From: Actinostola sp. cb2023
Lineage: Eukaryota > Cnidaria > Anthozoa > Actiniaria > Actinostolidae
Direction: 5' to 3'
Assembly: GCA_033675265.1 (NCBI GenBank)
Contig: JAUJYZ010001345.1
Location: forward strand, 186,001-250,000
DNA: 64,000 nucleotides
The notes beneath the pieces were generated by a model, which saw only the letters and a list, made by a program, of their open reading frames with translations, made no database searches and was not told where the DNA came from. A program made the translations under genes and the position numbers. How positions within the stretch are numbered: the stretch's first letter is position 1; each line of letters begins with the position of its first letter. This document shows positions 54,981-64,000 of this stretch, one piece after another.

Positions 54981-55199
54981 TCAAGCGATTTTTGGCCTCT
55001 GATATTTGAAGAAACTGAGATTTTTTGCCCTGACTTGGCTGCTGTGATTGCAAAGTAGGTAAATGATGTATGTTCGAAGAAGCCGCTGGAATCCAAGCGC
55101 TACCCTGAATTTCTAAATAAAGGTTTTCATTCATTGAAGGAGTTGCAAGATAAATACAAGACTCCACATAATTGCTTTTTATGTATTCCAAATGTTAAC

Positions 55200-55340
55200 C
55201 TGAAACTATGGCATGACTTGCCAAGGTTTTCAACTTGGAATGAATCAGTTTGTGCAAAGGATCAATTCTAAAACAGAAAATATTCATATGGCTATGAATT
55301 TTATTGCCCCAGGGGATTACATAATTTCAATAGATCTTAA
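55200..55340 (+). pseudogene. Reverse transcriptase remnant, part 1 (cut by MITE)
   Basis: One frame reads QGFQLGMNQFVQRINSKTEN IHMAMNFIAPGDYIISIDLK, the palm region before RT motif A in DIRS/gypsy-type elements (..PGDYMLSIDLKDAYF..). It is interrupted after the L-K codons by the TTAA-flanked MITE. The continuation DAYFS lies at 57061. Confidence 0.65.
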
Positions 55341-57056
55341 AGTGGAACTTGGACGAAAATCGGATGAAATTTAATTTAGCTGAAACTTCAATGAAATAAT
55401 TTTCAAAGAGCCATACAATTACTGGTTAATGTGTTTCCTCAAAATTCCTATGGGAAGTATTACATTTTTATGAATCTTTAGAAGTGTCAGTCAGTGAGGT
55501 CATCTACTCAACCCTAACAATCAACACAGCTTCGCTCCATACATTTCTTTGTGTTTAGTTTCTTGAATTATTTTATTTCTATGAAGCTAAACGTTTGGGT
55601 GAAGGAGTTTTCTTACATTATTTGTGCTTACGATTGATTGTCTGACCAGTTGTCTTCAATGCAGAGCTGTTATCTGAACAAAACATTGAGATATTTTGAC
55701 TCACAAAATACAAAGAAATGTATGGAGCTGAATGTTGGGTTGAGTAGATGACGTCACTGACACCTCTAAAGATTCATAAAAATATAGTACTTCCTTCTGG
55801 AATATAATAACTAATTATTATTATAACATATCTAACATATAACGCGCGCTCTGATTGGCTAATAGAGCGTGCACCAATTCTCCACGGTGCACGCTAATGA
55901 CGTCATGGAAAATCACTTGCCAACTTTGTTGTTCAAATAGTTTCATGAACTGAAAGACGCTTCAAAGAGCGAAATGAACCTCAAAAGAGACAGGAAAACA
56001 ATGCATTTAAAGGAATTACGCTTTATCATTCTAAGAAGAAGTCAAGTGCCACGGCATATTTCAAATATCGGAGAAAAAGATGTGGAAATTCTGAAGTTTT
56101 GGTGTTTGTAATGTCGCTTCGTTGTGATTCAACAAGACTCGAGTGAAGCTGCAGGGTTTACCAAAATCAATCTGTAGAAAACACTGGCTCAAAATCACCA
56201 TATTCTGATTCGCTACAGCTCAATGTGGCCATTGAAATGAACTGAAATTGACTACAAGACTACAATACTCGTTTTCGACTGAGTCCAAACTACACAACTG
56301 TAAGTAAGTCTTACTGTACACAGTCGATGATTGAAGCTTGGGAAACGTGCAAACGTCGAATTCTCAACCATCTCCAAACTAGCAAATGAAAAAGGGATCT
56401 CAAAACGTCTACAAGAAATGTTAATGGATTTCAAAGAGGATTCAATTTGTCCCATCGTTCAAAAACAACCTGTTTCTTTGCCGAAAACTTGCAAAGAATT
56501 TTAGCTCAAATCGCAAGTAAGCTCAACGGTCAAGTACAACAATCAGATGTATTCAAAAACTTTTGTAATGTAAGCTTATTTACTTTAAAAACTTTGTACT
56601 TATTTCGATTTCATTCAGAGTTCGAACTAATATAAAAATGACCGAACATGTGGTGTTCATTTGCCGTTTTATAATTAACTTATTGAGCTTTTTCTTTACG
56701 TCGGTATGTAAGCCGCGCGATCGGCCAAGAAAGTTAGTTTTCTAAATAAAAAAACAAATAATTATCTAACATTTGATTGTGGCTATGTTATAAAAGGATT
56801 GGTGAACGCCTAGCGTGCATCTGTCGAGTTTTAGATGCACTTGGTCGGTTGCTAAGCACTCAAGAAGCTAGAGTCGCACTCGGCTTCGCCTCGTGCGACT
56901 CTTTCGCTTCTTTCGTGCTTAGCAACCTCCCGCGTGCATCTAAAACTCGACAGATGCACGCTAGGCGTTCACCAATCCTTTATTAGACCCTTGAAGAATT
57001 ATTCAATGAAGTTTCAGCTAAATTAAATTTCGATCGATTTTCGTCCAAGTAGCACA
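55341..57056. mobile_element. MITE copy B, ACTTGGACGAAAATCG type, with nested foldback
   Basis: TTAA lies on both sides (55337-55340, 57057-57060). The outer 470 and 75 bases match copy A (38692-39198) at high identity. The middle is split by another element (55822-56981). Removing the whole and one TTAA restores GAT CTT AAG GAT GCT (DLKDA) of an RT. Confidence 0.85.
55822..56981. mobile_element. 1.16-kb foldback-tailed element nested in the MITE
   Basis: Left part ACGCGCGCTCTGATTGGCTA; right end a ~47-bp-armed foldback (56793-56839 against 56935-56981) around GAGTCGCACTCGGC...CTCGTGCGACTC. It shares structure and sequence with the element in intron 1 of the first gene (541-1211). It is flanked by TTATTA-rich sequence; the exact duplication is not resolvable. 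No coding capacity. Confidence 0.75.
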
Positions 57057-57060
57057 TTAA

Positions 57061-57160
57061 GGATGCTTATTTTAGCTTATTTTATTCCACACCGAAATTA
57101 CTTTGGATTTATTTGATCAGAGCGATTTTGAATAATTTGAATAAACATTCACAATTTACT
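57061..57160 (+). pseudogene. Reverse transcriptase remnant, part 2
   Basis: Continues in frame from 55336 as ..DLKDAYFSLFYS, then a one-base shift gives HRNYFGFI*SERF*, matching the usual ..DAYFSVPIH..HRKYLRFIW.. order. Stops confirm decay. A TGATCAGAGCG/CGCTCTGATCA inverted repeat (57114-57172) follows. Confidence 0.5.
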
Positions 57161-57660
57161 CGCTCTGATCAAAAAGTTTAAATTGTGTCTCAGCTACTTT
57201 GCCTTATATGTAGTTTATCACGCATAGTCGCTTGTCTAGAGCTCATCAACATATTGAGATATTTTGGAAAAACTGATTTTAATGATCTTTGTTTATCGTT
57301 GCCAAGAAACCTTGATCGAGCTGAAATTGACATAATTCTAAATTTCCATATTTTGATCAGTCTATGATAAGTCTATCAATCAATGCCCATTAAGGATCTC
57401 GAAGCTGTGCAATACAGTTTCTCATGCCAGTATTTCAAAAGACGTGCCACAATTCCTTGTTGAAATGATTTCATATAGTGGCCGAGATAAATTTTTTGTA
57501 TGTAAACTTGATTTGTAACAAGCTATAAACATAATACACATAAGTAGTTCAAGCTGTTAGCATAAAATAGTTTGACTTACCTTTCTCTGGGGTTTTTTCA
57601 CAAACAAGTTACTCAGAGGGGACTTCAATGTGACTCAATGTTCAGACTGTAAATATACAG
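57161..57660. other. No supported feature
   Basis: Non-coding, AT-rich. Confidence 0.4.
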
Positions 57661-57915
57661 TCATTCTCAAAAAAAGTTGCCCAGATGAAAACACTACAAT
57701 ACTACAATAAAGTCACGTGATTCACTATGTATTCAATTTCCTCACGTGTAATTTCAATTTGAGATGCAAAAGTACACGGCATTGTGAGAAATGATTGTAA
57801 TGGTGCTGGTATCAACTTGCAGTTGCGAGCGCAGAAATTGAAAACATAATGAATCATGTGACTGCATTGTAGTAGTGTAGTCTTTTTATCTGGACAACCT
57901 TTTTGTGAATGACTA
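57661..57915. mobile_element. 255-bp MITE, AGTCATTCTC termini
   Basis: Arms of about 80 bp (AGTCATTCTCAAAAAAAGTTG CCCAGATG... and the inverse ...CATCTGG-like ATCTGGACAACCTTTTTGTG AATGACT) with scattered mismatches. Flanked by TA-rich TATAC / ATATAC. Confidence 0.75.
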
Positions 57916-58299
57916 TATACAAAATATTTAATAATTATTTATGTTGGTACATTACAATCATTTCCTTTTTTTAATTGACCATGTATTAAAATTATAATTC
58001 ACAAGTTTGCCAGTGGGCACCTATGATTCAAAGATGTAAATGATCAGAATTATACAGTATGATTTATAACGAAAGTCACAGAGAAAGGAATCAGTGATCA
58101 GAGAGTATCTATAGCCCAATGTTTTTCATTTAATGTATGCACTTACCACTTGCAAAATTTCAGCATAAAGAAAAGGCTACATTGTACATGGTCCTAACCC
58201 CTGGTGTGCACTTATTATGTGACATATAACTCAACAAATCAGCTGATCTTAATCATCTGTAATAGATGTTATATCACTCAATAATTTTTCCCTTTTCAG
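57916..58299. other. No supported feature
   Basis: Non-coding sequence before the exon at 58300. Confidence 0.4.
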
Positions 58300-58941
58300 T
58301 TTCCATCTTGGCAAGAACATGTGCTTGTGATCGATGAAGATATTCAAATTGATCTTACAACTGGTGCCTTGCAGACACAAAATGCAGATGGTACGTAAAT
58401 TTACCTGCCTTTACCTGCCTTTTTACCTGGCTGATATTACAATAAACTCCAGTGACATAGAAATAACTCTTCCATATTGAGGCTGTAGCATAAATTTCTG
58501 TATACATAGATAAATTGTTATTGGATAAAACACTTTGCAGTCGTGTTAGGTGTTATTTTGAAAGACAGGATGATAAGAACAAAGGAACATGTTTTGTAAG
58601 CACTTCACGTAGCTATAAACTTGGATGTACCAGTACACTGCTGTCGCTTGGTTTGATATTTTACCATCATGTTTGGACGGCCTTCATCTTTTTTCCCAAC
58701 ATAATGAGAATAATTTTTGCAAGGTACTTGACATTTCTGAAACCAGGGAAATGTATCTATTAAAGTACTTACTACGATTATTCACTGGCTTGAAGACACT
58801 ATGCATGAAATCGAAAGGGATAACAATGGTTAGAAAAACCGATCAGTCTCTATTTTCAGTATATAATTGTCTCGTTTCTTGTTCATCTACTCAGCCCAGG
58901 TGGAAAATTTTATATTTCGTGCGAAGGAACACTTGAGTGAG
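58300..58941 (+). CDS. Two predicted short exons of an unknown gene
   Basis: Exon 58300-58390 (acceptor CCTTTTCAG, donor GATG|GTACGT) encodes FPSWQEHVLVIDEDIQIDLT TGALQTQNAD and ends in phase 1. Exon 58895-58941 (acceptor CTACTCAG, donor GAG|GTAAGG) starts with the two bases needed to complete the codon and encodes QVENFIFRAKEHLSE. Matching phases and consensus sites suggest a real transcript. No family recognised; no start or stop codon found, so other exons must lie outside these. Confidence 0.4.
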
Positions 58942-59563
58942 GTAAGGCACTTTGATATTTCGGTGTTCGTATTTCATGAGATGAAATGTTCTACCTCTCA
59001 AAGACATTCGACTCTGTAGCTATTTTGGCGAATGTGTAGATAGAGACCGGAGATGGGGAATATCTATATACATTGCTTTGGCCTTTGAAGTGGACTGATT
59101 GCTTTTGTAAATTATATTATTTTGTATATAAATTAAACTCATGGTGTTCAAAAGATGTTTTGTTAAATAGTTATAGTTGTGGTATAAAGCATAATGGGTT
59201 GTGGTGATGTGGTTTTGTGTTATTTTTAGGGCAGCTTTGTGGTAATTTTTAATTTAACCTGTGGTATTATGAGCGTTTTTTTAAATATATATGGGTACAT
59301 TTCTTGGTAGTGACATTGTGGTTTTTTTTATTTTACTGTGAGTTTTTTTCAAGATCTAAGCATAAACAAATTGAAGTTGCATGCCTGCATGTAGTTCCTA
59401 AACCCTGGTATGCAGTTAATATTATGTTTTTGCTGACATTGACTCTTAATCATATATTGATGTACACGTTCATGTAGTGGTACAAATTAGCAAACCTTTT
59501 AGTCTTAAAAAAGCTATCCCAAATCTTAAAGTTTTCAAAATAATACAATAATAGTATAAACAT
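58942..59563. other. No supported feature
   Basis: T-rich non-coding sequence. Confidence 0.4.
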
Positions 59564-59825
59564 ATTTCGATTTTGAGAGACAATACCATGAAATATTGGC
59601 GGTTAGTTGAAAGAAAATATACTCCGTTTTGGGCGGAGTCGCACAAAATTGTGTATTATATTATATAGGTATGATTTTGGTAGTCCAAAAAATATATGAA
59701 TATCCTGAGTTATTAAAGTTGTAACAGGTGATGTATGCATACCTGTAAGTAGATTTAGATTTACAAACTTTGCCAACTTGCGCAGCAACAGATATTTCAT
59801 GGTATTGTCGTCTCAAAATCGAAAT
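59564..59825. mobile_element. 262-bp MITE, ATTTCGATTTTGAG termini
   Basis: Left ATTTCGATTTTGAGAGACAA TACCATGAAATAT and right inverse ATATTTCATGGTATTGTCGT CTCAAAATCGAAAT, about 32 bp with one indel. Non-coding. Confidence 0.85.
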
Positions 59826-62800
59826 TTATTTTGTATCACAATTCAGCTCATTAGTTGGGCTTCCTGTGGAATCCATCATCAAATTTAGGCGCATGCTCGT
59901 CTGATTTTACTCCGAGTACTATCGAATGAACTCCGAAAGTGAAACTGCAGATTCAAGGGGATTCGAGGCTATTTATTGCTCTCTTTCCTTGAAGTTCTTG
60001 TCGTTGAAGGTTTATGTCGTCGATGTTGGCAGCAAATACAAATCCAATCCAACCAAATACGTTCAAATTTTCAGCGGAGAATTGCAATATAAACAATCTA
60101 CGGCAAGCGATATCCGGATCCTTCAACAAACAGCAGTCACGCCATTCGTGGTAGACCTACAAAGATGAAGCGTTCTCAGTTTCCATTTGGGTCCCGGTTC
60201 CTCGAACTCAAGCAAAATCATTTGGGCATTTGATCAATCAGGTACATCCAAACTCAGTACAAATTTACAAAGTCTGAGTAGATTGACATTACGAACTGTA
60301 AAAACTGAAACAAACTTATTCGATGCTGATCCGGAGGTGAACGATCAAGGAAAGCACACGAGAATATAAAGTATTCCTGGGAAATTGTGATTATTTTGAC
60401 TGTATTAAATGCTGTTTTATAATCATATTAAACATTCTTGTCTCTGCAGAAGCTATTTTGGATGATATATATACAAAGCCACACAAGGAGCTCAGATTTA
60501 ACAAGAAGTGCCGTCAATGTACACGTGATATCCGCTGTCATCTGCAATGTTTACGTGAATTGTTTCTCCTCTCAGTAAACTGTGACACTCTTGAACTTTC
60601 TCTTCATAGCTTTTGAGATATACACGTGATAGAGATTTCGATCCTTGAATTTTATTCACCCAATGGTTTGACAATCTTCCATGTACTAATGTTTTGATTT
60701 CGCGATCGTTTCTTGTCCATTTCAGGCGTGGGAACGGTCCATTCTGATTGGTTGATTTTTAAAGAGATGTGACGTGATGTGATGTCTGCAGTCATACGTT
60801 CAGTTGCAGGCGCGTGTACATTACCACCTGAACAAATTTAGAAATCTATATAGAATACGCTTCGCTCCCATGGCAACAATAACTATCGCCGCGTTGCTTC
60901 AGACTGATTAGGAAGCCCAACTGAACGCTGCTGTCCGAGCGTCTTGTTTTAATGGTAAGAGGCATGCAATGTCGTATTTTTATATGAGCATATCATTGTT
61001 GCAATTCTCATTACTTGAACGGTATCCTTGGCAACGTTTTGTAATAGAGAACATTTTTAATGACAGTTGTTTTGAACTTTCCGACTTTTGAAACAGTGTT
61101 TTTTTTGGCATTTTTGGATTTTAACAATTTGTTTCGTGAAGAGATGCCAAACTTTGATATTATTTGGTGATTACATTGAAAGCGAGTACAAACTGGCATA
61201 ATGAGCGGTACGGCAAAACACTAGATCTAAACAAACTAACCAAAGCAAACACAAACCAGCTGTTGAAGCAATTGTTTTTCTGAAAATAATAAGGGGCACC
61301 AGGAATAAACACCTAGATGAAGAATAAGAGCACCCGACACTCCAAACCTACAGAAATGGCCTGCGATATTTCCTAGAGAGAAAAGAGGGAGAGAAGTTTG
61401 ACATTGGTGATGACAATGACCTCAAGAAAAAGCTAGCTGCAAAGAAAAAGAAAAACAACTTAAAGCTGATACTATAGTTTGTATAATTTGTATATACAGA
61501 TATTTATAGTATATGAGGGCCACCTGAAAATTATCATTTTTGGTAATGGTGTTACCCTATCCATTAAAGGTGTTATTATCATTATTTCAATATAAAGTTC
61601 AGCGATAACATATTAAGACAACGCATCGCACAAATTACAGTAACAATTTATAACAGGAGCCTTGAATTCCTTGGGTTTTATATTTTCCTCAAGCTTTCTA
61701 CTATCAAAGATCGGATAATGAAACACATCAACACCAGGAAAAGAAGAGGAAATAGAATTGAGCCTGACCTACTTTTAAGGTGAAAAAGTTAAAGTAACAA
61801 TCACTGTTGAAAGTAGAGTGTTGTGCTTCAACCTGGGAAACTATATGGATGCCTATAAAATAAGAACTGTCAGGTTATATGTTCAGAAAAGGAAAGTTAT
61901 TGATTTTGCTGAAGAATATCATTGAATATGATGAATATGAATTTCCATCATTAGAATAATACTTTTTGGGAAATAACACAAAAATGATTGGCTCAAGTGC
62001 AGAAAGAAAGCTCTTAAGAGATGAACAGGACAATACCTACAATGAATAACAACTTACTGCTGACAGTCAGAAAATGGTTACTTCACATACAGAACATAAT
62101 GAAGTTGATGTGAATAACAAAGTTAAAATAAAGTTAGCAAGAGCTGCCCAAGTCACACCAGAACCATATACAGGCTATGTAACCGTTAGGGTGAGACAAG
62201 TAACAATGGGCATATTATCATGTTTTTCATCCCAGATGACAATGTCTAGTGTTCATGACGGGATTGGACCTCTGAGTTTGAACTGAGAACTTCACTTTGG
62301 TTAGCTATGGTTAGAAGTTTTGATGCCAGAAAGTCAGTTAATTGACTGATCAACCCTGCCAATGCTTGATAGTGATGGAACCCCTTCTATGTCTACATCT
62401 GACCCGGAAATTGAATTCCTGGGATTTGGTGATATAAACAAAGAAGTAAATTAGCACAATATAATAATTAAATATTTTTATTGTTGGTATTGTATCATCC
62501 ATTACTCTCAAAATGATATTCCGTTATTAATTTGAATTGGATTTGAATTGGATTTGTTTATTAACATTTGATGAAAATTGTATATGGGGATCATTTCTAA
62601 ATTAAACACTTTCTATGTTACTATCTTGGACTCTTGTCACTGGATGAAATGTTTCCAAAAAAATACTAGACTAGTTTATTTCAGAAAACTATTATTTAAG
62701 AGTTCATGTGTTGTCAGTATGAAAACCAAATGCATCTGAACAATGGAGCATTGCCTTCTTCTTGCACGGGTTGTTAGTTCAACAGCACTCAGTCATATAT

Positions 62801-62884
62801 GCATACCATCCATGATGCCATCTATTGATGTTAGCAATTTGCAATAAATCTTTAATCAGATCCTGCAGATCCTTAGATGACTAC
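59826..62884. other. 3-kb stretch with no confident gene
   Basis: Short open frames (59926-60168, 60187-60369, 62074-62286) have protein-like pieces (e.g. VYVVDVGSKYKSNPTKYVQI; KIKLARAAQVTPEPYTGYVT VRVRQ) but no recognisable family. The last may be a retroelement remnant. GTTGGGCTTCCT (59853) and AGGAAGCCCAAC (60911) form a distant 12-bp inverted pair, also seen near 35531-35542. Confidence 0.4.
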
Positions 62885-63770
62885 TATGAATGAATGAATG
62901 AAAACCTTTATTTAAACAGGGTATTCCCTTCAGTAACAAAACGTACTGCTATCAATGGGAGCCCTAATTAATATATAAATATAAATATAAAATACTATAA
63001 CTATTAATATATATATTGAAATATTTCTAACTAGAAAATATATTTACAATTATTAGAACTATAAAAAACTATGTAAAAAGACGAATAACTAGAATAAGGA
63101 TAATATGAAAATTTACGACTTAATACTATTAAAAACGATACAACCATTGTAATAAAAGGAACGCTTAGCAACTTCAGTTCTTACTTTTGGTAAATGTAAG
63201 AGATTACTTTGCCTTGTCGTACGACCTGTTATGTTCTTGTTAAAAGTAAAATAATTATGAAAACATTGTGGGCATCTCTTATTTATACATTTATTAACTA
63301 AATTATAAATATGCATGTTCCTTCTGTTCTGTAAGACGTTCCATTTTACACTGTCCATAGCATGATCACTGTCTGATAGTTTCGTTACAATCCTTGCTGC
63401 TCTCCGTTGCAATCTTTCTAGGGTGGCACTATTTGTTTTGCCGCAACCGTTCCATATTGTGTCACAGTAGTCAATTATTGGACGAATAAAAGATGTATAA
63501 ATACTGTTGGCACAATAACTTGTAATGTTCTTTCTTATACGTCCAAGCATCCCTAACCGTTTACCAGCTCTTGACAAGACATATTTCACATGCGCATTCC
63601 AAGAAATACGTTTGTCAAAGACAACTCCAAGGTATTTGTATTCATAAACACGTTTAATGGTATGACCAATTGCCCTTATGCTAAATTCTTCTATGCTGGA
63701 GAGCTTTGCACTGGTTCCAAATAACAGACTCAGTTTTTGAAACATTCAGAAACAAACTGTTGTCGTGAAG
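62885..63770 (-). mobile_element. LINE 3' end (5'-truncated reverse transcriptase)
   Basis: The minus strand ends with a (TTCA)n-like tail (TGAATGAATGAATG at 62887 on plus). Coding remnant 63113-63745: YEYKYLGVVFDKRISWNAHV, YTSFIRPIIDYCDTIWNGCG, LERLQRRAARIVT, FYYNGCIVFNSI. This is the C-terminal region of a CR1/L2/jockey-type RT. A frame change near 63725 separates it from LHDNSLFLNVSKTES upstream. It belongs to a different subfamily from the LINE at 31397. Confidence 0.75.
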
Positions 63771-64000
63771 CCAGGTCCCAATCTTGGGCTGTTTCTCGGT
63801 GTTGCAGATCACCAGATGACGTCATGATTCTTAATTCTTGTACATATTCTGTTGCATTTGTTGGATTTATATATACCCATAGTTTACTATGGGTACGGCA
63901 GTGACAAATGGACAAATTTTCAAGGTACGATATGTCTTGCACTGACACGCTGACAAACTGACACATTCTGTCAGTAAACTGTCAGCACCGACAGATTCTG
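63771..64000. other. Window edge, nothing recognised
   Basis: Non-coding; short TGACAGAATGTGTCAG-type inverted motifs near the end. Confidence 0.4.

Noticed and set aside
62074..62286. Retroelement aspartic protease
   Set aside because: KIKLARAAQVTPEPYTGYVT loosely recalls sequences in gag-pol spacers, but no D-T/S-G active-site motif was found.

Overview
Eukaryotic, animal-type DNA. Genes are split by GT-AG introns, intergenic sequence is AT-rich, and most of the window is repeats. The protein families seen (DUF6589 genes, hAT/BED transposases with a C48 protease, PIF/Harbinger pairs, Crypton-type tyrosine recombinases, DIRS-like retroelements, G2E3-like fragments, many short inverted-repeat elements) resemble what I know from anthozoan genomes. 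My best guess is a stony coral or close relative; this is an inference from family content, not a database match. No rRNA, convincing tRNA, CRISPR array or bacterial operon was seen.

Layout. 1-3537 (+): three exons of an intact gene with an RNase-H/DDE-like core, an acidic linker and a C2HC finger; intron 1 carries nested inverted-repeat elements. 4507-13287 (-): a DUF6589 gene split by a 6.7 kb DNA transposon (5434-12157; 14-bp TIRs, 6-bp target duplication). The transposon encodes a BED-finger hAT transposase joined through a 30-bp minisatellite to a Ulp1/C48 SUMO-type protease; one 29-bp repeat unit shifts the frame between the two halves. 13.6-14.7 kb: recombinase and Harbinger debris and a MITE. 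15125-16833: a possible small multi-exon gene. 16967-21845: a PIF/Harbinger element with an intact-looking transposase (+) and its Myb/SANT partner (-). 22.6-23.7 kb: a Crypton-type recombinase pseudogene. 24.0-25.2 kb and 34.5-35.3 kb: two related membrane-protein genes, the second ending in an inverted copy of itself. 25.5-30.1 kb: a decayed DIRS-like retroelement. 31.1-38.0 kb: a block bounded by inverted arrays of a ~17-bp unit, holding a LINE 3' end, a DD35E integrase-type transposase with two stops, and a broken G2E3-like/RING gene. 38.5-64 kb: almost gene-free, with nested MITEs, foldbacks, recombinase and RT scraps, two short exons near 58.3-58.9 kb, and a LINE 3' end at 62.9-63.8 kb.

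How it fits together. Few genes are plausibly functional: the first gene, the Harbinger pair and perhaps the small gene at 15-17 kb. The rest records successive insertions. Two insertions can be read precisely because removing the element and one target-site copy rejoins an open reading frame: the hAT-Ulp1 element in DUF6589, and a TTAA-flanked MITE in a reverse transcriptase.
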